From Desulfosediminicola flagellatus (GTDB lineage Bacteria > Desulfobacterota > Desulfobulbia > Desulfobulbales > Desulfocapsaceae): 64,000 bases of DNA. The notes under the pieces are model-generated. The model did not search any database, had not been told where the DNA came from, and saw only the letters and a list, made by a program, of their open reading frames with translations. Positions 16,968 to 27,037 of the stretch are shown one piece after another (positions within the stretch are counted from its first letter, which is position 1; each line of letters begins with the position of its first letter). The DNA lies in contig NZ_CP050698.1 of the NCBI RefSeq assembly GCF_005116655.2, positions 5,000,001 through 5,064,000 on the forward strand, given 5' to 3'. Position numbers and translations under genes: made by a program.

Positions 16968-19595
16968 CTAAAGATACCCAGCCATCTCATCTTTGACTGC
17001 CTGGAATTCAAATTCAAGTTCAGAATAGAGCCCCGCAACGTTCGAGCGCTCTGCTGTATTATTTCTGCAGTGTGTTTCAATTTGCCTTGCTATGGAGCAA
17101 AAGATATTCGCCTCAAGATTTGCTGATACGCCCACCATTTTATGAGCCTGCTCTTCAATCTTTGACACATTCCAATCCTGAATATGGCCTCGTAGCGACT
17201 GCAGCTGAGAAGGCATCTCGTCAAGAAATATCTGAATAACTTCTTTGGTCATCTCCACATCACCCATCAACCTTTTTACTGTGCCTTCGTAATCAAATCG
17301 CACGAGAGATAACGTATCATTGTTATCCGATTTAGCTGCAGACTTACGAACTGCATCAGGATCTCTCTCACTATTACCTCCGAGCCACTGATCAATTTTT
17401 TTCTCCAGAAGTTCGGGTTTAATCGGCTTCGTCAGATAATCATTCATCCCAGCATCAATGCATTTTTCCCGGTCTCCAACGATAGCATGGGCGGTAAGTG
17501 CTATTATTGGAATATCGCAACTATTCTTGGTAAATGTACCGGAGCGAACTTCCCGGGTTGCGGTTAATCCGTCCATTTTCGGCATTGAGATATCCATAAG
17601 AATCAAATCATAATGATTCTGGTCAAGAGCTGCCAGCGCATCCAACCCGGTATCGGCTGTGTCAACATGCGAAAATCCCAAACGTGCGAGTACCCCTGTC
17701 ATCACTTGCTGGTTAATAGCATTATCTTCTGCCAGGAGTATTCTGAAGTCCTCACGGCTTACACTGTTTTCTTTATGATCCTCAACTATTCCAGGAAAGG
17801 GAACTGCTGAGTCATTCTCAACGTTTTTATCAATAAAACACCTTTCAAAATCTCGATATTTGACAGGTTTTTCGAGAATAACAATAGCTTTGGTAACAAA
17901 AGTAGAATCAAATACCTGTTTGGTAGTGTGACTGGTGAGAATAATAAGTTGCGACCTGGTTTCTTTGATATGTTTTCTGACAACACTGTTAAAGTCGGCA
18001 TTTGATCCTGTCAGAAAAAACTGATCAACCACAAAAACATCTATTGAATCGCCACCACCCTCACTATCCTCAAAGATTTTCCTGGCAGTTTTTACATCTG
18101 AAGCCTGCTCAACCTTTGCTCCCCAATGGCGTAACTGATCCAACAGAACGCTCTTCAGAGTAGTATTCAGGGTGATCAACAGCACAGTCTGTCCCTTCAG
18201 GTCCGGTACAATTCTTTTGAGACCTTCTTCAGCCAGATTGTTTTTATCCAGACGTGCAGTAAACCAAAAGTCAGATCCAACCCCGGGGGTACTCTCAACC
18301 CCAATCCCGCCTCCCAGAAGTTCTGCCAGCTGTTTTGAAATAGATAATCCAAGACCTGTTCCACTATGTTCTCGTGTAGTGGATCCGTCAATCTGGCTGA
18401 AGCTTTCGAAGAGTCGGGATTTGTCAGCATCATCGATACCAATCCCGGTATCCTTCACAGAAAATCTCAAAACGATATCGTTCGGAGTTTCTTCTTTTTT
18501 ATCAACCGAGACGAAAACCGAACCTTTCCTGGTAAACTTCAGGGCATTGCTTGTGAGATTAAGAAGAATCTGCTGGAGCCTGTCAGGATCACCAAAAAAG
18601 TCATCATGAATATCAGGGGCAGTACCGACAATAAGCTCGACATCGCTGTTATAGACTTTCTGGGAGGCAATATCGCAAAAACCATCAAGCATTTCCCGCA
18701 GGCTAAAAGAGGTTCTGGCGAGTTCGAGTTTACCTGCCTCTATTTTGGAGACATCAAGGATATCGTTAATAATTGTCAGGAGAAACTCGCCACTTTTCTT
18801 AAGTGTTCGTACATGATGCTTTTGCTCATTATTCAGTTCTGTATCCAGAAGCAGTGTAGTCATACCAATAACACCGTTTAACGGCGTGCGAATCTCATGA
18901 CTCATATTCGCAAGGAATTCACTCTTTGCCTTACTCGCGTCCTGAACTTCAGCAATGAGTCGCTCACGCTCCAACTCGATTTCCTTTCTCTCAGCGATCT
19001 CCCTGTTTAGCGCTTCATTTTGAACAGCCAGTTTCTGGCTATAGTGATGTCTGAAATACTCCAGCCAGTAGGTTATAGCGGTAACTGTGATATAGGATGC
19101 TACAAAGCGAACTTTGAATTCAGGGTGATAGTTATAAATGGACAGAACATCAGGAGGAACTAAAAAAAGAATGAGAATAATCAGAATGGAAAACAGACTC
19201 CAGAATATCCCTTCCTTTTTACCGAACAGGAAAAAGGAGATGAGTGGAAAAATGTAGACCCACAAGATCTTTGACCCTGCTTCACCACCAAAAACAATGA
19301 GATATGATATTAATATGGCAAATAACAGCGTGTTTATACGATAAACAATTTTTCCCTTTCCTATTAATCGTATAACGACCCAGCCTAGACTCAAGCCCAC
19401 ACCAGATACTGTACAGAATCCGGTAACCGCATAATTACCATCGAGAAAATTAACAATCCCGAAAGAAATCATCAGCGGCAAACCCACGAGCAGAAACAGG
19501 GTAAAATGTTGAAAACGCGTCCTCTCCTCCGAAGAGAATTGAGGATTTTCTGAACTGTGTAACATGAATTGTTTAAAAGCCTGATATACATTCAT
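16968..19595 (-). CDS. hybrid sensor histidine kinase with two receiver domains and Hpt
   Basis: An 875-residue inner-membrane phosphorelay kinase. Residues about 30-185 give six membrane helices with no large periplasmic loop. A coiled linker leads to HisKA with His233 in NMSHEIRTPLNG, then HATPase_c with NLTSNALKF, DTGIGID and GTGLGLSI boxes. The first receiver (about 465-590) is diverged but keeps an Asp in FVVDQF. The second receiver (about 630-750) starts ILLAEDNAINQQ and has phospho-acceptor Asp668 in LILMDISMP. The C-terminal Hpt has His818 in EEQAHKMVG. The architecture resembles BarA/TorS-type relays. No response regulator gene is adjacent, so the output partner is elsewhere. It is transcribed alone. 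Confidence 0.93.
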   Translation of the reverse strand: MNVYQAFKQFMLHSSENPQFSSEERTRFQHFTLFLLVGLPLMISFGIVNFLDGNYAVTGFCTVSGVGLSLGWVVIRLIGKGKIVYRINTLLFAILISYLIVFGGEAGSKILWVYIFPLISFFLFGKKEGIFWSLFSILIILILFLVPPDVLSIYNYHPEFKVRFVASYITVTAITYWLEYFRHHYSQKLAVQNEALNREIAERKEIELERERLIAEVQDASKAKSEFLANMSHEIRTPLNGVIGMTTLLLDTELNNEQKHHVRTLKKSGEFLLTIINDILDVSKIEAGKLELARTSFSLREMLDGFCDIASQKVYNSDVELIVGTAPDIHDDFFGDPDRLQQILLNLTSNALKFTRKGSVFVSVDKKEETPNDIVLRFSVKDTGIGIDDADKSRLFESFSQIDGSTTREHSGTGLGLSISKQLAELLGGGIGVESTPGVGSDFWFTARLDKNNLAEEGLKRIVPDLKGQTVLLITLNTTLKSVLLDQLRHWGAKVEQASDVKTARKIFEDSEGGGDSIDVFVVDQFFLTGSNADFNSVVRKHIKETRSQLIILTSHTTKQVFDSTFVTKAIVILEKPVKYRDFERCFIDKNVENDSAVPFPGIVEDHKENSVSREDFRILLAEDNAINQQVMTGVLARLGFSHVDTADTGLDALAALDQNHYDLILMDISMPKMDGLTATREVRSGTFTKNSCDIPIIALTAHAIVGDREKCIDAGMNDYLTKPIKPELLEKKIDQWLGGNSERDPDAVRKSAAKSDNNDTLSLVRFDYEGTVKRLMGDVEMTKEVIQIFLDEMPSQLQSLRGHIQDWNVSKIEEQAHKMVGVSANLEANIFCSIARQIETHCRNNTAERSNVAGLYSELEFEFQAVKDEMAGYL

Positions 19596-20070
19596 TGATC
19601 AGCCGAAATATATAGCCCAGTCAGATACAGAATAACCGAGCACAAGTATTTGAACATAAACAAGAAAGAGAACAAAGATCGTACAGCCTGTAAAGCCTGG
19701 ATAATATCTCAAGCGTTGGCCTCACATTTTCAGCTAATAACAACAGAACCAGTATAGCATGTATTTCACTCCGGTTGGTAACCATATTCAAGACTCAAAC
19801 ATTGACAATCAGTTAACTTTCCACATTTTTCCCAACATCGCTAGCGATCTGTTTCCCAAATTTCACATGAGAACTCCGGTGTTTTCAGCCATAGTAATTA
19901 TGGTATTATTCAAAAGCACTTTAGAAATTGAAATTTGTTCCACAGTGATTTAGCATACATCCCCGGACATACCTAACAACACGACGAGCAACGTTATATG
20001 AAGTGGCAAAGCATACTATCAATTGCAATGCAACGAAGCTCACTCTTTACCAGATCAGGATAGCAAGTAG
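19596..20070. other. gap without identifiable gene
   Basis: A 475-nt AT-rich stretch between the divergent hybrid kinase and thymidine kinase. It should hold the promoters of both. No convincing reading frame, RNA or repeat was seen. Confidence 0.5.
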
Positions 20071-20658
20071 ATGGCAAAATTATATTTTCGTTATGGAGCA
20101 ATGAACTCTGGAAAAACCACAGCGCTCATCCAGGTTGCTCATAATTACAGAGAAAGAGGTATGGAAACCATCCTTGTTAAACCCGTTGTCGACACAAAGC
20201 GCATAACTCAGATTTCTTCACGACTCAACATTTATAGAGATGTTGATATACTGGCAGAACCTTCAGATGATCTATTCGTAATTATTGAGAAACAGCAGAG
20301 CGAACGGAAAAATCTACAATGTATTCTCGTCGATGAAGCCCAGTTTCTCACAAAAGATCAGGTAACGCAACTTTTCAAAGTTGCTGTTTTATTGAATATC
20401 CCCGTAATATGCTATGGCCTGAGAACCGATTTTCAGCTCAACGGTTTTGAAGGCAGCAAACAGCTTCTGCTTCTTGCTCATAGTCTTGAAGAGCTGAAGA
20501 CCATCTGTCAATGTGGTCGAAAAGCGATGGCGAATGCCCGAAAAATTAATGGTAGTTTCGTATTTCAGGGTGATCAGGTCGCCATTGATGGCAAGGATAG
20601 TGTTGAGTATGAACCACTATGCGCCCAATGCTACTTTGCTCATCTGAATGGACAGTAG
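20071..20658 (+). CDS. tdk: thymidine kinase, type II
   Basis: Phosphorylates thymidine to dTMP with ATP for salvage, cytosolic. The 195-residue length is typical. The P-loop is GAMNSGKT at residues about 10-17. The Walker B/lasso region reads ILVDEAQFLT, followed by the conserved CYGLRTDF. The zinc site is formed by CQCG and CAQC near the C-terminus (four cysteines present). It is the first gene of a nucleoside-salvage cluster with cdd and mtnP on the same strand. Confidence 0.96.
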   Translation: MAKLYFRYGAMNSGKTTALIQVAHNYRERGMETILVKPVVDTKRITQISSRLNIYRDVDILAEPSDDLFVIIEKQQSERKNLQCILVDEAQFLTKDQVTQLFKVAVLLNIPVICYGLRTDFQLNGFEGSKQLLLLAHSLEELKTICQCGRKAMANARKINGSFVFQGDQVAIDGKDSVEYEPLCAQCYFAHLNGQ

Positions 20659-20685
20659 TCTCAAAATTACAGGAAAACTACTACA

Positions 20686-21096
20686 ATGACACCCGAACAA
20701 ATTCAGCTGTTGAAAGATGCTGAAAAAGCAGCACAAAGTGCTCACGCGCCCTACTCAAAATTTAAAGTCGGAGCTGCAGTCCTCACTGAAAATGGTGTGT
20801 TCATCGGGGCAAACGTTGAAAATGCCTGTACCAACCTTGGAATATGTGCAGAACGGGTAGCCATATCCCACGCCCGAATGCATGGCAGCACGAACATAAT
20901 CGGCATAGCTGTCTGCTGTTCGGATGCTCCTGTAGATGAAAACAATACTATTATTACACGACTGACTATGCCCTGCGGTGCCTGCCGACAGTGGATCGCG
21001 GAATTAGCCCCTAAAGCCTGGGTAATCACCAATGGCTCAGAGCAGGTCTTTACTCTGGATGATTTACTGCCTGAACCGTTTTTCATGAAGATGTGA
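20686..21096 (+). CDS. cdd: cytidine deaminase
   Basis: Hydrolytic deamination of cytidine and deoxycytidine to uridine and deoxyuridine. The 136-residue protein is the short homotetrameric form. Zinc and catalytic residues are visible: Cys with Glu in NLGICAERVAI, and the two cysteines in MPCGACRQ. The substrate motif NVENAC is present. It begins 27 nt after tdk and is probably cotranscribed; together they return pyrimidine nucleosides to nucleotide pools. Confidence 0.96.
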   Translation: MTPEQIQLLKDAEKAAQSAHAPYSKFKVGAAVLTENGVFIGANVENACTNLGICAERVAISHARMHGSTNIIGIAVCCSDAPVDENNTIITRLTMPCGACRQWIAELAPKAWVITNGSEQVFTLDDLLPEPFFMKM

Positions 21097-21151
21097 TTAC
21101 GCACTCTGCGCTTTACCACTTTGCCAATTGTGTTCATTAAAGGATAATATC

Positions 21152-22030
21152 GTGTCGAATACTGGAAATTTAGAGATAGGAATTATCGGCGGCAGTGGAG
21201 TCTATCAGATCGAGGGATTTTCACAAACTGAGAAGTTGAAGATTTCAACGCCTTTTGGCGAGCCTTCTGATGCCTATATAATTGGGGAATTGAACGGGGT
21301 TCGGGTTGCTTTTCTCCCACGTCATGGCGCCGGACATCGCTTGTTGCCATCTGAACTCAACTATCGCGCCAATATTTATGGCTTCAAATCTCTTGGGGTC
21401 ACAAAAATTATCGCCATCACAGCTGTTGGTAGCCTGCAGGAAAGCAGACCGCCTCTGGACATGGTCATACCGGACCAATTATTCGACCGGACAGTTAGCA
21501 GGCAATCCACATTTTTTGGAGACGGCATCGCTGCCCATATCCCATTTGCCATGCCATTCTGCCCAGATCTTTCTGAGCAGCTCTTTCAAACGGCAAAAAC
21601 TGTCGCTGACAGAGTGCATAAAGGCGGCACCCTCATCACCATTGAAGGGCCGGCATTTTCCACCAAAGCTGAGTCACGGCTTTATCAACAATGGGGTTGC
21701 GACATTATTGGCATGACCACCTATCAGGAGGCTAAACTCTCCCGAGAAGCAGAGATCTGTTATGCGGCACTTGCGATGGTGACCGATTATGACTGCTGGA
21801 AGGATGGTGTAGAAGATGAAGTCACAGTTCAGACTGTTGTTGCAAACATGAAAAAGAACAGTTCAAATGCCCAGGAAATACTCAGCAAAGTTCTCCCTGA
21901 ACTTAATGTGGTTCAAAGAACGTGTTTGTGCAAAAACAGTCTTCAAGGCGCGATTATGACTTCACCTGAAGCTATCCCGGAACAGACCCGGAAAAAACTC
22001 GCCCTGCTTATAGAGAAGCGACTCAACTGA
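21152..22030 (+). CDS. mtnP: S-methyl-5'-thioadenosine phosphorylase
   Basis: Phosphorolysis of methylthioadenosine to adenine and methylthioribose-1-phosphate, the first step of methionine salvage. The 292-residue product shows GIIGGSGVYQI, the phosphate/ribose-site stretch LPRHGAGHRLLPSELNYRAN, ITAVGSLQE, IEGPAFSTKAES and the MTAP-type purine site IGMTTYQEAKL with VTDYDCW. A GTG start at 21152 is chosen because AAAGGA lies 7 nt upstream; an in-frame TTG at 21128 lacks one. It is the third gene of the tdk-cdd-mtnP cluster (55 nt after cdd). Confidence 0.92.
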   Translation: MSNTGNLEIGIIGGSGVYQIEGFSQTEKLKISTPFGEPSDAYIIGELNGVRVAFLPRHGAGHRLLPSELNYRANIYGFKSLGVTKIIAITAVGSLQESRPPLDMVIPDQLFDRTVSRQSTFFGDGIAAHIPFAMPFCPDLSEQLFQTAKTVADRVHKGGTLITIEGPAFSTKAESRLYQQWGCDIIGMTTYQEAKLSREAEICYAALAMVTDYDCWKDGVEDEVTVQTVVANMKKNSSNAQEILSKVLPELNVVQRTCLCKNSLQGAIMTSPEAIPEQTRKKLALLIEKRLN

Positions 22031-22168
22031 CTTGAGGTTTTGCCAATTCTCTTCAGTGAGCGCGAGACAACTGTAAATATCACCTACACGATCGGGCAAA
22101 AATGATCAGAATACCTAACGACACACACTCAAATTTATTTTTTCTCACAACACAAAGAGGGCAATACA

Positions 22169-22270
22169 TTGGAACTATGGCGTAAAATACTGGCAGTTGC
22201 GATTGTGATTGGCGGGGTCTTGGGAATGCTGGCAATAACTCGATTCATGTTAAGCGGAACAATCTTTTAA
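22169..22270 (+). CDS. possible 33-residue single-helix membrane protein
   Basis: A TTG start 7 nt after AGAGGG opens a frame reading LELWRKILAVAIVIGGVLGM and ending FMLSGTIF. A positively charged N-end followed by one hydrophobic helix is typical of small membrane proteins. No family is recognised. It lies in an otherwise empty stretch between mtnP and the DUF4197 gene. Could be chance. Confidence 0.35.
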   Translation: MELWRKILAVAIVIGGVLGMLAITRFMLSGTIF

Positions 22271-22460
22271 AACATCAAAGAGTACTCCCTTCAGCCTGCC
22301 CCCTCATTGCTTACCTGAAACTAACTTGATAACTCCCACCATCCTGATTACCGTTTTCCCATGTAATGAAAAGGAGTTATGCGACAAACTCACCAATCCC
22401 TCAGAGCCCCTAAAAACACTAAAACAATTGGCAGTCCAACATAAATAACAGGATTACTCC

Positions 22461-23207
22461 ATGACAATAATTCAAAAACTGACCATTCCCTTTCTTATCA
22501 CCCTACTCGTTGGCTCAGGGCAAGCATTTGCAGAAGATAGTTGGTGGAAAAAAGGTGCGGACATTCTGCAAACATTTGAAAAAGAATCACAGGTTAGCGA
22601 TGCCAGTATTGGCGAGATAGGAGATGCATTTAAAGAGGCCCTGAAGATCGGCTCTGAAAATGTGGTAAACAAACTGGGTACAGTTGATGGCTTTAACAAG
22701 GATACGGCTATACACATCCCACTACCAAAAGAACTTAACACTGTAAAAAACGTGCTTGAGAAGGTTGGTATGTCAGGGATAGTGGATGATCTTGAGCTTA
22801 AACTTAACCGGGCTGCCGAGACTGCTACACCAATGGCTAAATCACTTTTCCTTCAATCAATCAGCGAGATGACCTTTGATGATGTACAAACGATTTATGA
22901 AGGCCCGGAAGATTCTGCAACACAATATTTTAAGAAAAAAATGTCCGCATCCCTGGGTACAGAAATGCGGCCGATTATTGAAAACAGTCTCTCAACAGTT
23001 GGAGCCGTACAGGCATACGACACTATGATTGGCGAATACAAGAACTTACCGTTTGTACCCAATGTAAAAGCCGACCTCACTGACCATGTGGTACAAAAAG
23101 GTATGGATGGAATTTTCCACTATATCGCTCAGGAAGAAGCTGCTATCAGAAGCAACCCGATAAAACAGTCTACAGCATTACTGAAGAAAGTATTTGGTAC
23201 ACATTGA
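22461..23207 (+). CDS. DUF4197 family exported protein
   Basis: Uncharacterised family of exported proteins found widely in Proteobacteria. The 248-residue product has a signal peptide (to about residue 24, QAFA). The mature protein is helical and matches the family in KEALKIGSENVVNKLG, a stretch IHIPLPKEL, LNRAAETATPMAKSLF and the C-terminal NPIKQSTALLKKVFG. The start ATG follows AGGATT. It stands alone and is closed by a strong hairpin. The role in the cell is unknown; the mature protein should be periplasmic. Confidence 0.85.
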   Translation: MTIIQKLTIPFLITLLVGSGQAFAEDSWWKKGADILQTFEKESQVSDASIGEIGDAFKEALKIGSENVVNKLGTVDGFNKDTAIHIPLPKELNTVKNVLEKVGMSGIVDDLELKLNRAAETATPMAKSLFLQSISEMTFDDVQTIYEGPEDSATQYFKKKMSASLGTEMRPIIENSLSTVGAVQAYDTMIGEYKNLPFVPNVKADLTDHVVQKGMDGIFHYIAQEEAAIRSNPIKQSTALLKKVFGTH

Positions 23208-23283
23208 TCACGTAATTCTGGGCCCGAACTGCATTCGCTTTTAAGTCTATACAGTCACCCAATCACCTGAGTTGTTTACACCT

Positions 23284-23318
23284 AAAAGCCTTTAAGGAAT
23301 AACTCCTTAAAGGCTTTT
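23284..23318. terminator. terminator after DUF4197 gene
   Basis: AAAAGCCTTTAAGGA and TCCTTAAAGGCTTTT form a perfect 15-bp stem with a 5-nt loop. Flanking A and T runs make it usable from both strands. Confidence 0.85.
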
Positions 23319-23493
23319 ATTGTGTTTAAAAAACACACTGATACCTCTAATTTTAACGTACAAATGTAACCATCAAACATTGAGAACCGGGTGAGTATTA
23401 TCCACAATCCTGGAAAACATATCAATTAGAGTACGTTGCGGCAAAAAACTGTTCACATAGAGCCAATTTCAAGCTCATCTCTCTCCCCAACAC

Positions 23494-24726
23494 CTATCGT
23501 CCCTGTTTTACTGAAAATGAGAAAAGAGATAACATTACGGCGATAAAAACATACAGAGCCAACCACATAAACAATGACTGCCCGGAAATACCGCTATCTA
23601 TTAAAAAACCGAATAATATTGGGGAAGCTGAGGTACTGATTACAACCAGCGAAGTTATCAGGGCACGGATTGCACCAAGATGCTCGGTACCATACACCTC
23701 CACCCATAGGGCTCCTATAATCGGGCTGCTTGTCCCGATCGATATACCAAGCGAGATCATGAGCATATACGCAACCCAGACACCTGAGGTCATTGCAGGG
23801 ACCAAAAGACCCAACACCATTGGTAAAGGGTAAAACTTCAGGAGTTGGACGCCACTAAAACGATCCACAAGCGCTCCTGAATACATTGATGATAACCAGT
23901 GCGCACATCCGTAAAAGACAAAACACTTGGCAAACAATGAAACCGACCAACCCATCTCAGGGAGAAAAAATCCCTGATGTATAAATACTCCGGTAACAAT
24001 GAACGGTGCAGCCAGAATTGCAGGCAGCGCTAACCAGAATCTGTGGTCTTTCAACATTGTCCTGCGTGAGCCCTGTACTGATACACTACGATGAGACTTT
24101 TTATTGGAGGTGCGAACATCTTCAGCATATCTTTTTTGTTGGCTCAGGCTAAGTAGCCATAGCGCACATGGTAGATAGAGCAACGGAACAGAAAGACCGA
24201 CAACCAGCCAGCTATTCTGCCAGCCTACCATTGAAATCAATACCACTGCCAGCGAAGGTAAAATGATTTCACCCATCGGTACACCAGTAGTAGCAATACT
24301 TGTAGCTTTACCACGGTTGATAGAAAATTCTCTGGTCATTGTGGTTACAGCCGTATGCGGCAGCAGGCCCTGTCCAAAAAACCTCAGTAAAAACAGACTG
24401 ACAACCAGCATGAAAAAGCTGCGAACCTGCCACAACATCAAGGTGGCAGCGAACAATCCCAAAGCACTGAAAGTGACAAACCAGCGGAGGGATATTCTAT
24501 CGATGGCAGCACCGAGCCACATCAGAAGCAGCCCGCTGGAAAGGGTTGCCATAGAATACGCAGTACCATAACTCATAGCGGTAAGGTCTAACGATTCTTG
24601 AAAACTTGCGCCATACCAGCTCACAAAAAACGACTGACCAAAGTTTCCCCAGAAAACAGACATCATGCCAAAAACCAATAACGGCCAGCAACGTCTGAAA
24701 AAATGCATATAATCCTGAATCATCAA
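23494..24726 (-). CDS. major facilitator superfamily transporter
   Basis: A 410-residue integral membrane protein with 12 predicted helices in two halves split by a charged loop (about residues 195-220, KRYAEDVRTSNKKSHRS). The cytoplasmic loop 2-3 carries WLGAAIDRISLRW, equivalent to the GxxxDRxGRR motif. The helix-5 stretch TTGVPMGEIILPSL resembles the antiporter motif region, and the second-half loop reads YSGALVDRFSG. It looks like the oxalate/formate or monocarboxylate branch of MFS, but substrate cannot be assigned. Single gene, oriented opposite to its upstream neighbour. Confidence 0.88.
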   Translation of the reverse strand: MMIQDYMHFFRRCWPLLVFGMMSVFWGNFGQSFFVSWYGASFQESLDLTAMSYGTAYSMATLSSGLLLMWLGAAIDRISLRWFVTFSALGLFAATLMLWQVRSFFMLVVSLFLLRFFGQGLLPHTAVTTMTREFSINRGKATSIATTGVPMGEIILPSLAVVLISMVGWQNSWLVVGLSVPLLYLPCALWLLSLSQQKRYAEDVRTSNKKSHRSVSVQGSRRTMLKDHRFWLALPAILAAPFIVTGVFIHQGFFLPEMGWSVSLFAKCFVFYGCAHWLSSMYSGALVDRFSGVQLLKFYPLPMVLGLLVPAMTSGVWVAYMLMISLGISIGTSSPIIGALWVEVYGTEHLGAIRALITSLVVISTSASPILFGFLIDSGISGQSLFMWLALYVFIAVMLSLFSFSVKQGR

Positions 24727-24774
24727 GCGAATACCACCCTTAACTTTGCTTTGTGCTCTAAATAAAGAAACCGT

Positions 24775-24898
24775 ATATCACTCGGGCTCACCTATTTAGT
24801 TCCCGGCCAATAACTATGTAATTGTCTAAGCTGCAATGCTTTGCCTTCTCTCGCTATGCAGAGCATTTTGTGCATTCTGTTTATACCTCGAGTGATAT
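24775..24898. repeat. inverted-repeat-bounded segment of about 124 bp
   Basis: ATATCACTCGGG at the left end pairs with CCTCGAGTGATAT at the right end. The segment has no coding capacity. It may be a small non-autonomous element or a long cruciform. The rest of the gap 24899-25216 shows no recognisable gene. Confidence 0.45.
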
Positions 24899-25173
24899 TT
24901 TAGCAAGCTCATAGCATTGGAAATCCACGCCGCAGCAAGGTCTCCAATCAGGAAGGACGGAAGCGCCTACTGGGGGCAGGTCGACTTGATATTTACTCAA
25001 GGTTATCGCTATTCACAGCCAAATAGGGATATTACGGCAATACCTATTCCGAAAACTGGAATTACAACGGGACCGTCATAGATAATTGTAGAAATTGGCT
25101 AAGCAGAAAAAAGAATACGATAGATGGCAGAATACACCTAATGCATTGTGTAGTAATTTCAATTCTATAAAGA

Positions 25174-25197
25174 GAGGCTGCCGGGTCCATTAGCCTC
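25174..25197 (-). terminator. weak hairpin after C10 peptidase gene
   Basis: GAGGCT and AGCCTC pair over a 12-nt loop, 20 nt beyond the peptidase stop on the minus strand, followed by TCTTTA. Confidence 0.4.
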
Positions 25198-25216
25198 CCC
25201 AAAAAGAAATTCTGTG

Positions 25217-27037
25217 TTATTCGGCTAATGTCTTTAATATATAGAGGACCTCTGCCTGACCTATGCGCGCATCGCCATCAACATCCGCATAAATATCGGG
25301 GGCAAAAGTGGTACTACCGCTGAGCAGCTGCAAACCGAGAAGAGCATCGTGTAAAGTTGTTTCTCCACTACCATCAAGGTCGCCGCTAACGACAGGAGTC
25401 CCGGTAAAATCTACTCCCCAGACATTCCCAACCGTGTTCCAGTCGCAACTGCAATCTTCAAGGTAATACTGATAATCCCAGTTGTTTTTTGACAGACCGG
25501 TACTCACCTGTCGGTTGAAAGGTGAAATTGCTATTCCCCCTTTTACTGCAGTTATCGTAAAATCAGATTCGGATGGAACATTTTGAATTGCATACACTCC
25601 ATTAGAATCTGTTGTTGCCTGATACATTATACCATTACTTTGCGCTGTTACAGAAACTCCAGACACGGGGTCACCGCTGTTGTCTATAATGTGCCCGCTT
25701 ATTATCTCACCATCTCCTTCGCGGAAAATGTTGTATACCACAGATCTGGCAATATCAAAGGTATATGAAGAAGTATCAATATCCGGCAAGTTGTACCACC
25801 CATCATCGTACCCTCCCCATCCAAGGTTAAGGTGGTGATAGGAGGTGTCCATGTTTTCACCGTAGCCATCCACTAGCAGCGCATGTCCACCACTCGGACC
25901 ACTGACGCTAAGAATCACAGGAAGACGTGCATCCAGGTTAGTGTTTATCATTTTTTCAATTCTATCAGTGTCAAGATTCTGCCAGGTTCCTTCGCAGGTG
26001 TTGAGATTTGAGCCGAATACACTGTTAGTATATTTGAAGGTCTCGCGCAGCTGGATAGTTGCCTCCTGGGTAGACGCGCTAGAGGCACCCGACGAATATG
26101 TTGTGCCAACGGATACACCGGCATCAGAGATGATAGCTCCAATTTGCTGGCACTGAGCTTCAGCTGTTTCAGAGTCGGGCTCAAGCGGCATATTTCCCCA
26201 GTCATAAGGTCCGCCGTTACCGTCACCTCCCTGCAAGCTGACTTCCTGAGAAATGCTTCCTGCCTCATCATTAATTATAATAGTAAATTCAGGGGTACCG
26301 ACATCCACCAAAGGGTACTGATGATATCGCATTAACTGGGACATCGCGGTGGAAACACAGCCACTTGGATAGTTGTTTGGCGTGTAGTAATTATAACAAT
26401 TATCCCCCCCGGCCTTGTTCTGCGACCAGCGTGATGCAATAAATGGAGCAACTCGCATATCATCAACTGCATCGGCTACATAAGCCGACGACGTTGCTGC
26501 AATTCTGGAATACTCGATTGGCAACAGAAGGTTCCATTTGTCGAGTGCCTTCTGCTGCTCTTCTGGTATTGCCTGATTAATAGCTCGCTTCTGACTAGCA
26601 GCTACCACACCGGCCTGTACCCTCGCAGCTCTTCCTTTCATATCAGCATTTACCATCGTCACCAGAAGAAGGTTCTTCTCCGTGGAGAACGATTCAGCTT
26701 CTGGGAAAAATCCGATAATCGGTTCTATATGGTCATTTGCTGAGACAAGCACAATGCCTTGAGGCTCTAAAAAAGCCACATAATATACTGTTTCTCCATT
26801 CTCATTTGACTGCGGTTGAATGGATTTGATCGATGACGATAACCGGCTCCCCAGAGGCAATGAATTCATGCTAAGCCAACGGGTTGCGAGTTGAAGAGCG
26901 TCTTCACTGGTTCTTGGGGAGGCACTGACTGATTGATGTAAAATAAGACAAAGAATAGATGTCGTGCATACTGTTCGCAAAAAGGAAAAAATAATACTGT
27001 ATCGCATAGTAATCGTAGAGATATTGAGTGCTTTCAT
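25217..27037 (-). CDS. secreted cysteine peptidase, C10 (streptopain) family, with dockerin-like tail
   Basis: A 606-residue exported thiol protease. Signal peptide to about residue 39; inhibitory pro-region about 45-170 (ALQLATRWLS, VALVSA-like strand IVLVSANDHIEPIIGF). The catalytic domain has Cys227 in PSGCVSTAMSQLMRYHQYP and His385 in GPSGGHALLVDGY, with the conserved LGWGGYDDGWY after it. Residues about 445-530 form a carboxypeptidase-regulatory-like beta domain (ISGHIIDNSGDPVSGV). The last about 50 residues carry two EF-hand-like calcium loops (DLDGSGETT and DVDGDARIG) as in dockerin repeats. The ATG at 27037 is chosen because it gives a clean leader; the frame is open further upstream. 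No immunity or inhibitor gene is next to it. Confidence 0.88.
   Translation of the reverse strand: MKALNISTITMRYSIIFSFLRTVCTTSILCLILHQSVSASPRTSEDALQLATRWLSMNSLPLGSRLSSSIKSIQPQSNENGETVYYVAFLEPQGIVLVSANDHIEPIIGFFPEAESFSTEKNLLLVTMVNADMKGRAARVQAGVVAASQKRAINQAIPEEQQKALDKWNLLLPIEYSRIAATSSAYVADAVDDMRVAPFIASRWSQNKAGGDNCYNYYTPNNYPSGCVSTAMSQLMRYHQYPLVDVGTPEFTIIINDEAGSISQEVSLQGGDGNGGPYDWGNMPLEPDSETAEAQCQQIGAIISDAGVSVGTTYSSGASSASTQEATIQLRETFKYTNSVFGSNLNTCEGTWQNLDTDRIEKMINTNLDARLPVILSVSGPSGGHALLVDGYGENMDTSYHHLNLGWGGYDDGWYNLPDIDTSSYTFDIARSVVYNIFREGDGEIISGHIIDNSGDPVSGVSVTAQSNGIMYQATTDSNGVYAIQNVPSESDFTITAVKGGIAISPFNRQVSTGLSKNNWDYQYYLEDCSCDWNTVGNVWGVDFTGTPVVSGDLDGSGETTLHDALLGLQLLSGSTTFAPDIYADVDGDARIGQAEVLYILKTLAE

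Noticed and set aside
24899..25000. Riboswitch-like stretch (possible cyclic di-GMP aptamer)
   Set aside because: The GC-rich run has some loop-like elements but lacks the conserved tetraloop and receptor bases of GEMM riboswitches, and no downstream gene on that strand exists.
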